Shown piece by piece: positions 16,399-24,075 of a stretch of 64,000 bases of DNA; position 1 is the stretch's first letter, and every line of letters begins with the position of its first letter. The stretch comes from Sphingomonas jinjuensis (lineage in GTDB: Bacteria; Pseudomonadota; Alphaproteobacteria; Sphingomonadales; Sphingomonadaceae). Position numbers and translations under genes: made by a program. Below the pieces are notes generated by a model. It worked only from the letters and a program-made list of their open reading frames with translations. It had not been told where the DNA came from and made no database searches. The DNA is taken from assembly GCF_014197105.1 (NCBI RefSeq), contig NZ_JACIEV010000009.1, positions 124,001-188,000 of the forward strand, given 5' to 3'.

Positions 16399-18102
16399 GT
16401 GACCGAAGATCGTCGCAATTTCGTGCTGTTCATCGTGCTGGCGGGCGCGATCCTGTTCGGCTGGCAGTTCGTGTCGAACCGCTTCTTCCCGACCGCGAAC
16501 CCGCCCGCGACCAAGATCGAGGGCGGCAAGCAGAAGCCGGTCGCGACCAAGTCCGCCGATCCCACCGCCGATGGCGTCGCCGCCACTCGCGATCGCGCGG
16601 TCGTGCTGGCCGAAAGCCCGCGGGTGCGGATCATGACGCCGCGGATGCAGGGGTCGATCAACCTGAAGGGCGCGCGGATCGACGATCTGACGCTGACCGA
16701 TTACAAGGAAACCGTCGCCAAGGATTCGGCGCCGATCCGCCTGCTGTCGCCGGCGGGGGCCAAGGAGGCCTATTTCGCGGGCTTTGGCTGGCGCGACGAC
16801 GGCCTGAAGCCGCCCGCCGCCGACACCGTGTGGCAGGCGACCGGCAACGTCCTGGCGCCGGGCAAGCCCGTCGTTCTCGACGCCGCCAACGCGAGCGGCC
16901 AGCGCTTCCGCATCGAGCTGGCGGTCGACAACGACTATATGTTCACCGTCCGCCAGACCGTGCTCAACGCCGGCAGCGCCGCAGTGCCGGTCGCGACCTA
17001 TGGCCTCGTCAACCGATCGGGCGTGTCGAAGGACCCCGACAGCTGGACGATCCACACCGGCCCGATGTCGGTCAACGACGGCGCGGCGCATTACAATCCG
17101 AATTTCAAGGATGTGGACAAGGGGCCGCAGCGTTTCACGACCAAGGGCGGCTGGCTCGGCTTCACCGACAAATATTGGCTGACCGCACTGATCCCCGATC
17201 AGGGCGCGACCTTCGACGGCCAGTTCCGCGCCGGCGCCAACCAGAGCTATCAGGCCGATTACTCGGCCCAGCCGGTCACGCTCGCCCCGGGACGTTCCGT
17301 CACGCAGACATCGCGCTTCTTTGCAGGCGCCAAGGAAGTCCGCCTGCTCGACGAGTACACCGATCACCAGAACGTCGCGAAGCTTGACTATGCGATCGAC
17401 TGGGGCTGGTTCCGCCTCGTCGAGAAGCCGATCTTCTATTATCTCGATTGGCTCTATCGCGACGTCGGCAACTTCGGCGTCGCGATCATCCTGCTGACGA
17501 TCACCATCCGCCTGCTGATGTTCCCGATCGCGCAGCGCCAGTTCGCCTCGATGGCGGCGATGCGCGCGATCCAGCCCAAGATGAAGGCGCTGCAGGAACG
17601 CTACAAGGACGACAAGGTCCGGATGCAGCAGGAGGTGATGCAGCTCTACAAGACCGAGAAGGCGAACCCGCTTGCCGGCTGCGCGCCGATGCTGCTGCAG
17701 ATCCCGATCTTCTACGCGCTGTACAAGGTGCTGCTGCTGACGATCGAGATGCGTCACCAGCCGTTCGTGCTGTGGATCAAGGATCTGTCGGCGCCCGATC
17801 CGCTGACCCCGGTCAACCTGTTCGGCCTGCTGCCCTTCCTGCCGCCGCACTGGCTGGCGATCGGCGTCGTGCCGATCATCTACGGCATCTCGATGTACTT
17901 CCAGTTCAAGCTGAACCCCGCGCCGATGGACGACACGCAGAAGCAGGTGTTCGCGCTGATGCCGTGGATCCTGACCTACGTCATGTCGTCGTTCGCGGTC
18001 GGCCTGCTGATCTATTGGACGGTCTCGAACGTGCTCGCGATTCTGCAGCAGCAGCTGCTCTACTCGCGGCATCCGCAGCTGAAGCAGGCGGTGCCCAAGT
18101 GA
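16399..18102 (+). CDS. yidC: membrane protein insertase YidC
   Basis: A 567-aa inner-membrane insertase that integrates and folds membrane proteins with or without SecYEG. It has an N-terminal anchor (FVLFIVLAGAILFGWQFV), a large periplasmic domain of about 300 residues, and a C-terminal five-helix core starting with DVGNFGVAIILLTITIRLLMFPI, with the cytoplasmic hairpin QPKMKALQERYKDDK and ANPLAGCAPMLLQIPIF. Length fits Gram-negative YidC. It starts at GTG 16399 and its stop overlaps the GTG of yihA (GTGA), so the two are coupled. Confidence 0.97.
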   Translation: MTEDRRNFVLFIVLAGAILFGWQFVSNRFFPTANPPATKIEGGKQKPVATKSADPTADGVAATRDRAVVLAESPRVRIMTPRMQGSINLKGARIDDLTLTDYKETVAKDSAPIRLLSPAGAKEAYFAGFGWRDDGLKPPAADTVWQATGNVLAPGKPVVLDAANASGQRFRIELAVDNDYMFTVRQTVLNAGSAAVPVATYGLVNRSGVSKDPDSWTIHTGPMSVNDGAAHYNPNFKDVDKGPQRFTTKGGWLGFTDKYWLTALIPDQGATFDGQFRAGANQSYQADYSAQPVTLAPGRSVTQTSRFFAGAKEVRLLDEYTDHQNVAKLDYAIDWGWFRLVEKPIFYYLDWLYRDVGNFGVAIILLTITIRLLMFPIAQRQFASMAAMRAIQPKMKALQERYKDDKVRMQQEVMQLYKTEKANPLAGCAPMLLQIPIFYALYKVLLLTIEMRHQPFVLWIKDLSAPDPLTPVNLFGLLPFLPPHWLAIGVVPIIYGISMYFQFKLNPAPMDDTQKQVFALMPWILTYVMSSFAVGLLIYWTVSNVLAILQQQLLYSRHPQLKQAVPK

Positions 18103-18746
18103 CCGACGCGGCCGACAACGACGCGGCGATCGAGGAAGCGCGCCGGCTCTTCGCCGGGCCGGTGGCGTTCCTGAAGTCGGCGCCGACGCTCGAATTCCTG
18201 CCCGAGCCCGTTGTCGCCGAGGTCGCGTTCGCTGGTCGCTCCAACGTCGGCAAGTCCTCGCTGCTCAATGCACTGACCGGCCGCAACGCGCTCGCCCGCA
18301 CCTCGAACACGCCGGGGCGGACGCAGGAACTGAACTTCTTCGACGTCGGCGAGCCGCTGCGCTTCCGCCTCGTCGACATGCCCGGCTACGGCTTCGCCAA
18401 GGCGCCGCCCGAGGTGGTCCGCAAATGGCGCTATCTCGTCAACGACTTCCTGCGCGGCCGCGATGTGCTGAAGCGCACGCTCGTGCTGATCGATTCGCGC
18501 CACGGCATCAAGGATGTCGACCGCGACATCATGACGATGCTCGACAAGGCGGCGGTCAGCTATCGCCTGGTCCTGACCAAGGCCGACAAGGTCAAGGCGA
18601 CCGAGCTCGACGACGTCGCCCAGCGCACCGCCGACGAAACCCGCAAGCGCCCCGCCGCGCATCCCGACATCATCGCGACCTCCAGCGAAGGCGGCATGGG
18701 CATCGCCGAGCTGCGTGCCGCGGTGGTCGAGGCGGCGGCGCTCTAG
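18099..18746 (+). CDS. yihA: ribosome biogenesis GTPase YihA/YsxC (EngB)
   Basis: A 215-aa Era-like GTPase needed for late 50S subunit assembly. G1 is GRSNVGKSS near residue 46, G2 lies in NTPGRTQ, G3 is DMPGYG, G4 is TKAD, and G5 is near ATSSEGG. GTG 18099 overlaps the yidC stop. The frame is open far upstream, but that part is the shadow of yidC. The final 13 codons (ELRAAVVEAAAL and stop) are repeated with only synonymous changes at 20075-20115, which suggests that this 3' end was supplied or displaced by an insertion. Confidence 0.96.
   Translation: MTDAADNDAAIEEARRLFAGPVAFLKSAPTLEFLPEPVVAEVAFAGRSNVGKSSLLNALTGRNALARTSNTPGRTQELNFFDVGEPLRFRLVDMPGYGFAKAPPEVVRKWRYLVNDFLRGRDVLKRTLVLIDSRHGIKDVDRDIMTMLDKAAVSYRLVLTKADKVKATELDDVAQRTADETRKRPAAHPDIIATSSEGGMGIAELRAAVVEAAAL
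18706..18746 (+). repeat. yihA 3'-end repeat, copy 1 (inside yihA)
   Basis: This 41-base stretch covers the last codons and stop of yihA. It is matched at 20075-20115 with 38 of 41 bases identical; the three differences are all at third codon positions. The two copies are direct repeats that bracket the SGNH hydrolase gene. Confidence 0.8.
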
Positions 18747-18867
18747 ACCCCTGGCACCCCCGGTTTTCAACGCTTCATCAACAGCTTGCCGCAATGGTTA
18801 ACGGCGGCTAGCCTCATCTCCCCCCAATCGAGGCGTCCACCAAAGGACGTCCGCTCAGGAGAGAGAC

Positions 18868-19941
18868 ATGAAAGCGTTCACGCGTACCCTGGCGACGGTC
18901 GCCCTCGTCACCGCGCCTGCCCTGCTGGCAGCGACCCCCGCCTCGGCGGCGAGCTATCTCAACCTGTTCGTCTTCGGCGACAGCCTGGTCGATTCAGGCA
19001 ACGCCCAGGCCTTGCGCGCGGCCGGCGGCGGCGCCGACCCCGCGCCCGCCGCAGCGGGATATTACCAGGGACGCTTCTCGAACGGCTACAACTTCGCCGA
19101 CTATATCGCGTTCGCGATCGACGGGCGGCCAGCGATCGCCTCTGCCTATCAGGGCACCAACTTCTCGGTCGGTGGCGCCCAGGCGCGCGAGGTCGCAGGC
19201 GATGCCAGCCCTAGCTTCGCCGACCAGCTCACGACGTTCGATCAATCAGGCAAAACGATCGACGCCAACTCGCTGGTACTCGTCACCTTCGGCGGCAACG
19301 ACGTCCGGTCCGAACTCGCCAAGGTCGGCGCGAACGCCAGCTATCAGCCCGACTTTACCGCCACGCTCGACGCCTTTCGCGCCGGCCTGAACGCCCTGTA
19401 CAAGGACGGCGCGCGCAACTTCGTCGTCACCGGCCTGCCCGACGTCGGTCAGATCCCGGCGGTGACCGACTTCAAATCGCCACAGCTGTCCGCCGTGGGC
19501 ACGGCCCTGTCGCGCCAGCTCAACACCGGCTTCAATGCCCGCACCGGCAAGGACGACCTGATCGGCATCGACGACATCGTCGCGACGTTCACAAAGGATA
19601 CCGGCGCCAACGCGACCTTCTTCGACCTGTTCGCGGCGCAGCGGCAGATCTACGCCAACCCCACCGCCTTCGGCCTGCCCGCGACGCTGGACAAGCAATC
19701 CGCCTGTATCCGCGTGCCGGGCGCCGTCCCTGCCTGCACCGGGCTGGTCTATTTCGACACCATCCATCCGACGACCCAGCTGCATAGCGCAATCGCCACC
19801 GGCATCGAGAGCCAGCTCGGCATCGCCGCCGTGCCCGAGCCCGCGACCTGGACGATGATGATCCTGGGCTTCGCCGCCATCGGCCTCATGACGCGGCGGC
19901 GCCCGGCGGTGGTCGGTATCGCATTCGCGAGGGCCGCCTGA
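18868..19941 (+). CDS. secreted SGNH/GDSL hydrolase with PEP-CTERM sorting tail
   Basis: A 357-aa exported esterase/lipase-type protein. The signal peptide covers residues 1-27, ending TPASAAS. Block I is VFGDSLVDSG with the nucleophile Ser, block III is TFGGNDVR with the oxyanion Gly/Asn, and block V is DTIHPTTQLHS with the catalytic Asp and His. The tail VPEPATWTMMILGFAAIGLMTRRR is a PEP-CTERM signal: motif, hydrophobic span and basic end, normally cut by an exosortase. AGGAGAGAG precedes ATG 18868. It is bracketed by direct repeats of the yihA 3' end, so it may be acquired cargo. Substrate unknown. Confidence 0.9.
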   Translation: MKAFTRTLATVALVTAPALLAATPASAASYLNLFVFGDSLVDSGNAQALRAAGGGADPAPAAAGYYQGRFSNGYNFADYIAFAIDGRPAIASAYQGTNFSVGGAQAREVAGDASPSFADQLTTFDQSGKTIDANSLVLVTFGGNDVRSELAKVGANASYQPDFTATLDAFRAGLNALYKDGARNFVVTGLPDVGQIPAVTDFKSPQLSAVGTALSRQLNTGFNARTGKDDLIGIDDIVATFTKDTGANATFFDLFAAQRQIYANPTAFGLPATLDKQSACIRVPGAVPACTGLVYFDTIHPTTQLHSAIATGIESQLGIAAVPEPATWTMMILGFAAIGLMTRRRPAVVGIAFARAA

Positions 19942-19949
19942 TCCCGCCC

Positions 19950-19973
19950 GTGCCGACGCTTCGGCGTCGGCAC
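19950..19973 (+). terminator. hairpin after the SGNH hydrolase gene
   Basis: GTGCCGACGC and GCGTCGGCAC form a perfect 10-base stem closed by a TTCG tetraloop, eight bases after the stop codon. The following bases (GTCGCCTTTC) are only weakly T-rich, so efficiency is uncertain. Confidence 0.7.
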
Positions 19974-20074
19974 GTCGCCTTTCAGATCGGCGACGCGGCA
20001 TAGGGCGGCCGCCCCGGCGGCAGCGAGGCGCTTACAGTGACGATAGACGGTGCCTTAGGTCAGCCCGGTCCCTA

Positions 20075-20115
20075 CCGAGCTGCGCGCGGCCGTGGTCGAG
20101 GCGGCGGCGCTCTAG
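20075..20115 (+). repeat. yihA 3'-end repeat, copy 2 (orphan)
   Basis: An orphan copy of the yihA end: it still encodes ELRAAVVEAAAL and a stop but has no gene upstream. Three synonymous differences from 18706-18746 show that it comes from a diverged yihA allele and is not a recent duplication. The surrounding 19974-20188 region holds no other feature I can recognise. Confidence 0.75.
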
Positions 20116-20188
20116 CTTCCTCGATCAAGCGCTTGCCGTTCGGCCAGCGAACTTCCTTACTGTTACTGTCCCCTGCCAGGCACTTGGA

Positions 20189-21505
20189 TCAGAAGCTCGC
20201 CAGCGCGTTGAACGACAGATAGCGGGTCCATCGGCCGGGCGGCGCATTCGGCGCCTCGCGCAGGAACCGCCCCTTGGCGAGGAGCACGGCATCCGCCTCG
20301 AGCATCAGGCTCTTGCGCAGCTTGTAACGGATGCGCCCGTCGACCTGGTGACCGGCGAACGAACCGGAGCGGCCGGTCGCATCGCGCACGCCCGTCGCCG
20401 CGAAGGCGTCGAAGCGGGACGCCAGCCAAATCGGCTTGTAGGCGACGAACAGGTCGGTTTTCTGATCCGGGACCGCCTCGAGCCGCAGGCCAGGGCTGAC
20501 GATATTCGTCCGCGCAATCGCGTTGTACAGCCCGGCGGGTGCGAGGTCCGCGCGGCGCATCCCGAACAGCGTGTCGAACCGGCCGTAGCGACCACCCGGC
20601 GCATCGCCGCTCGCATGATCGTACTCCGCCGACAGCCGCGGTTGCCAGCGGGATGCGAACGTGTAGCCCGCATCGGCGTGGAGGAACCAGGCGCGAACCG
20701 ACTGGCGCGGCGCCGTGGCCGCCAGGCTGGCTGAGACCGTTCCGCGCTCGGCAATGGCCTCGATCTCGCCATCGAAGCGCGCGGGCGTAGGATCCCGGAT
20801 CAGGCGGACGCTCGCCGCATCGAGCGAGCGGTCGCGCGTGGGGCGGCCCGGCCGATCGCGTTCGCCGAGGTGGAAGAACGAGCCTTCGACCGCGACGGGC
20901 CCCAGCGTCGCGGCGCGCGACGCGATCGCGCCCCACAGCACCAGGTCGAAGCCCTCGAGATCGGGCGCGACGCGCTTGGCGAGCAGCGAATCGAGATCGT
21001 CCGGGCGACGCTGTTGCGGCAGCGTGTAGATCGCCGTCGCATTCCACGGCCCGCGCTTCACATCGAGGCGCGCTCCCGTGTAACCGTTGGTGGTGTTGCG
21101 ATAATCGTCGGCGGCGACGAGCCGCCGGGAACCGAGGTTGATCAGGAAGCGGCCAAGCTGAAGCGAGGCGGCGCCCTTGCTTCCCTTTGCCAGGGCCACC
21201 GTCGCATAGGCCTGGACGAGTTCGAAGGTGTTGACCTCGCCGGTGGTCAGCGGCGTTCGCCGGTTGGCGTTGTAGACCCGGCTGTCCCACAGCTCGGCCG
21301 AAAACTTGATCGGCCCCGGGTTCAGCACCGCGAGCACCGTGGTCCGCAGGTTCAGCAGCTGATCCGATCCGTTGAAGCCGGTGCGTGCCTGGCCGGCGAC
21401 GGCCTCGGCGCGCACGCGTTCGGTGCCGCTCAGATTCAGCAGCTGCGCCGCCGAAGGCGTCGAAGACGCCAATAGCACCGTCGTGACGAAAAGGGTCTTC
21501 AGCAT
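20189..21505 (-). CDS. alginate-export-family outer-membrane porin
   Basis: A 438-aa predicted outer-membrane beta-barrel of the alginate-export (AlgE-like) family. The signal peptide LFVTTVLLASSTPSAAQ follows ATG 21505, and the mature protein has many alternating amphipathic strands, ending WTRYLSFNALASF with the C-terminal Phe expected for BAM recognition. SDQLLNLRTTVLAVLNPGPI and SAEYDHASGD are typical of the family. An ATG at 21541 would add a poor N-terminus before the signal. It is likely a substrate-specific porin; the ligand is not evident. It is convergent with the hydrolase region and divergent from the GST gene. Confidence 0.85.
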   Translation of the reverse strand: MLKTLFVTTVLLASSTPSAAQLLNLSGTERVRAEAVAGQARTGFNGSDQLLNLRTTVLAVLNPGPIKFSAELWDSRVYNANRRTPLTTGEVNTFELVQAYATVALAKGSKGAASLQLGRFLINLGSRRLVAADDYRNTTNGYTGARLDVKRGPWNATAIYTLPQQRRPDDLDSLLAKRVAPDLEGFDLVLWGAIASRAATLGPVAVEGSFFHLGERDRPGRPTRDRSLDAASVRLIRDPTPARFDGEIEAIAERGTVSASLAATAPRQSVRAWFLHADAGYTFASRWQPRLSAEYDHASGDAPGGRYGRFDTLFGMRRADLAPAGLYNAIARTNIVSPGLRLEAVPDQKTDLFVAYKPIWLASRFDAFAATGVRDATGRSGSFAGHQVDGRIRYKLRKSLMLEADAVLLAKGRFLREAPNAPPGRWTRYLSFNALASF

Positions 21506-21658
21506 CGCGCGACCGTGCCGCGCCTGCGCTGGCGATGCCAAGACAGAAAAATTTGAGCGGGCGGCTGTGTTATTGTCGGGTGCGCCGCTCCCGCTGTCGT
21601 GCTTCTCCTCCTCTACGGCGTGGTTGCCCGGAAGATGCGGCGGCGATAGGCCACCTGC

Positions 21659-22324
21659 ATGAAGCTCATCATCGGCAACAAGGCCTATTCCTCCTGGTCC
21701 TTACGCGGCTGGCTCGCGTGCAAGCAGTCGGGGCTGCCGTTCGAGGAAGTCGTCGTGCCGCTCTACGACGGCGACTGGGACGCGCGGCGCGAGGGCGACG
21801 AATTCGCGCCCTCGTCGGGCAAGGTGCCGATCCTGTGGGACGGCGACGACACCGTGGTGTGGGACAGCCTGGCGATCGTCGACTATCTCGCCGACAAGGT
21901 CGGCCGCGACCGCTTCTGGCCCGCCGACGACGCACCGCGGGCGATGGCGCGATCGATGGCGGCGGAGATGCACTCCAGCTTCCAGAACCTGCGCCGCGAG
22001 CATCCGATGAACATCCGTCAGGTATTCGCGGCAAAGCGGCCCAGCGATCCCGTCGTCGCCGAGCTGACCCGGATCATGGAGCTGTGGGCGCAGGCGCGTG
22101 CGCGCTTCGGCGGCGACGGCGACTTCCTGTTCGGCGCGTTCGGCGCGGCCGACATCATGTATGCGCCGGTCATCACCCGCATGGTGACGTACCAGCTGCC
22201 CGTCGCGCGGTTCGCGGTCGGCTATATGGACGCCGTCCTCCACCACCCGTTCATGCAGGACTGGATCGCCGCCGCGCAGGAAGAGGAATGGGTGCTCGAG
22301 CAGTTCGAGCAGCCCGCGCGGTGA
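21659..22324 (+). CDS. glutathione S-transferase family protein
   Basis: A 221-aa GST. The thioredoxin-like N-terminal domain begins IIGNKAYSSWSLRGWLACK, with the Ser/Trp region near the thiol site, and contains KVPILWDGD (cis-Pro turn) and VVWDSLAIVDYLAD (the glutathione gamma-glutamyl contact). The all-helical C-terminal domain ends with FMQDWIAAAQEEEWVLEQFE. It resembles the zeta/beta-like sphingomonad GSTs; the substrate is unknown. Its stop overlaps the GTG start of dapE (GTGA), so the two are coupled although not obviously related in function. Confidence 0.9.
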   Translation: MKLIIGNKAYSSWSLRGWLACKQSGLPFEEVVVPLYDGDWDARREGDEFAPSSGKVPILWDGDDTVVWDSLAIVDYLADKVGRDRFWPADDAPRAMARSMAAEMHSSFQNLRREHPMNIRQVFAAKRPSDPVVAELTRIMELWAQARARFGGDGDFLFGAFGAADIMYAPVITRMVTYQLPVARFAVGYMDAVLHHPFMQDWIAAAQEEEWVLEQFEQPAR

Positions 22325-23433
22325 CCGACCCGCTCGCGCTCGCCCAAGCGCTGATCGCGGCGGAAAGCGTCACCCCGGCGCGCGGGGCCGTGTTCGACGT
22401 GCTCGAGGCGGCGCTGGTCCCCCTCGGCTTCGCGGTCGATCGCTTCGTCGTCGGCGAGGCGCCCGACGGCCCGGTCGAGAACCTGCTGGCGACGCGCCCC
22501 GGCAGCGGCCGCCACCTCGCCTTCGCCGGCCATGTCGACGTCGTGCCACCCGGCGACGGCTGGCAGGGATCGCCGTGGGGCGCCGAGGTGCGCGACGGCC
22601 TGCTCTATGGGCGCGGCGCGGTCGACATGAAGGGCGCCATCGCCGCCTTCGTCGCCGCCACGGCGCGGGGGACGAGCGGGCCCCTCACCCTCATCATCAC
22701 CGGCGACGAGGAAGGGCCGGCAACCTATGGCACGCTCGCGCTGATCGAGCGGATGGCGGCGCGCGGGATCGTGCCCGACTGGTGCCTGGTCGGCGAGCCG
22801 ACATCGGCCCGGACGCTGGGCGACACGATCAAGATCGGGCGTCGCGGCTCGGTCAACATCTGGATCGAGGTGCCGGGCCGGCAGGGCCATGTCGCCTACC
22901 CCCACCTCGCCGATAATCCGATCCCAAAGCTGATTGCCGCACTCGGCGCGATCGATGCGGTGGTGCTCGACAGGGGCAACGACTGGTTCCAGCCGTCGAA
23001 CATCGAGATCACCGACCTCGACGTCGGCAATCCCGCCACCAACGTCATCCCGGCCCGCGCCGCCGCTCGCCTCAGCATCCGCTTCAACGACGAGCAACGC
23101 GGCCAGGCATTGATCGAACGCATCACGGCGCTGGTCCATCAGCATGCGCCCGACGCGAGGGTGACGGGACGCATCTCGGGCGAGGCGTTCCTCACCGAAC
23201 CGTGCGAGCTGTCGTCGCTGCTATCCGCCGCGATCCTTGCGCGCACCGGCATCGCACCCGAACTGTCGACCACCGGCGGCACCAGCGACGCGCGCTTCCT
23301 ATCGCGGCTGTGCCCGACGATCGAGTTCGGGCTGATCAACGCGACGATGCACAAGGTCGACGAGGCGGTGGCGGTGGCGGACCTACAGGCGCTGACCGAT
23401 ATCTACGCGGACGTGATCGCGCGGAGCGCCTGA
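22321..23433 (+). CDS. dapE: succinyl-diaminopimelate desuccinylase
   Basis: A 370-aa M20-family metalloamidase that removes succinate from N-succinyl-LL-diaminopimelate in lysine and peptidoglycan-precursor synthesis. Metal sites: FAGHVDVVPPGD (His, Asp), GRGAVDMKG (bridging Asp) and ITGDEEGPATYGT (catalytic and metal Glu). Then VGEPTSA, the dimerisation domain, TTGGTSDARF and NATMHKVDE with the last His. Length fits DapE. GTG 22321 overlaps the GST stop. A longer open frame upstream (from 21535) is a shadow of the GST gene. A palindromic repeat follows. Confidence 0.94.
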   Translation: MTDPLALAQALIAAESVTPARGAVFDVLEAALVPLGFAVDRFVVGEAPDGPVENLLATRPGSGRHLAFAGHVDVVPPGDGWQGSPWGAEVRDGLLYGRGAVDMKGAIAAFVAATARGTSGPLTLIITGDEEGPATYGTLALIERMAARGIVPDWCLVGEPTSARTLGDTIKIGRRGSVNIWIEVPGRQGHVAYPHLADNPIPKLIAALGAIDAVVLDRGNDWFQPSNIEITDLDVGNPATNVIPARAAARLSIRFNDEQRGQALIERITALVHQHAPDARVTGRISGEAFLTEPCELSSLLSAAILARTGIAPELSTTGGTSDARFLSRLCPTIEFGLINATMHKVDEAVAVADLQALTDIYADVIARSA

Positions 23434-23444
23434 CCTCTACCCAG

Positions 23445-23522
23445 CGTCATCCTGAACTCGTTTCAGGATCTCGGGCCACAGGCGCTGACGGCGAGAGATG
23501 CTGAACCAAGTTCAGCATGACG
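23445..23522 (+). repeat. palindromic intergenic repeat, type A copy 2
   Basis: Arms 23445-23472 and 23495-23522 are imperfect inverted copies; the right arm is GAGATGCTGAACCAAGTTC followed by AGCATGACG. It is related to the element at 16062-16132. It separates the convergent dapE and smr genes, so a transcription-ending role is possible here. Confidence 0.85.
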
Positions 23523-23535
23523 GCTTGAGGTAACG

Positions 23536-24075
23536 CTACCGCCCCCGCCGAAGCACGATATACAGCGCCCCTGCCCCGCCATGCCGCGGATGCGCGCCCC
23601 TCACCGCCGCGATCGCATCGGCGTGGCGCGACGACCCCAGCCAGTCCGCAATCGCCGCCCGGATCGCCCCGCGCGCATGCGGTCGCTCGCTTTCGGGACG
23701 TGGCGGCTTGCCCGTCACCAGCAGCACGACCCGGTCGCCGCGTGCGATCGCCTGGGCCAAGCCGTGGTCAAGCAGCGCATGCGCCGATGCCAGGGTGTGG
23801 CCATGAAGGTCGATCGACCAGTCGGGGATCACCATGCCCCGCGACAGCCGTTTGTCCCATCCGCCGTCGAGCGTCGTCCCCGGCCCGTGCCGCACCGGCG
23901 CCTTGGCCGGCGCAGCGGCGGGCGTGGCGGGCGGGGTCGGCACCTTGCGCTGGAACCGCGGCGGCTGGCCGGCGACGGGTTTGGCGGGGGTGGCGTGCGG
24001 CGCCGCGCGGAGCGGCTTCACCGTGGCCATCACCCGCGCCCACAGGCTCGCCTCGTCAGGGCTGAGTTGCCGCAC
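23536..24075 (-). CDS. Smr-domain protein
   Basis: A 179-aa protein with a disordered Pro/Ala-rich N-terminal half and a C-terminal Smr domain of about 90 residues: IDLHGHTLASAHALLDHGL (the DLHG motif), VVLLVTGKP and the end GALYIVLRRGR. Smr domains nick DNA or RNA. GTG 24075 (RQLSPDEASLWARV) lies inside the 3' end of mltA with a 20-base overlap and gives the family-typical SPDEAxLWxRV start; the longer open frame to 24336 is a shadow of mltA. It is the third gene of a coupled run with the Tim44-domain gene and mltA. Confidence 0.85.
   Translation of the reverse strand: MRQLSPDEASLWARVMATVKPLRAAPHATPAKPVAGQPPRFQRKVPTPPATPAAAPAKAPVRHGPGTTLDGGWDKRLSRGMVIPDWSIDLHGHTLASAHALLDHGLAQAIARGDRVVLLVTGKPPRPESERPHARGAIRAAIADWLGSSRHADAIAAVRGAHPRHGGAGALYIVLRRGR

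Noticed and set aside
16258..18072. A 604-codon minus-strand frame over yidC
   Set aside because: Shadow of yidC with Arg/Asp/Val-rich low-complexity sequence and no family resemblance.
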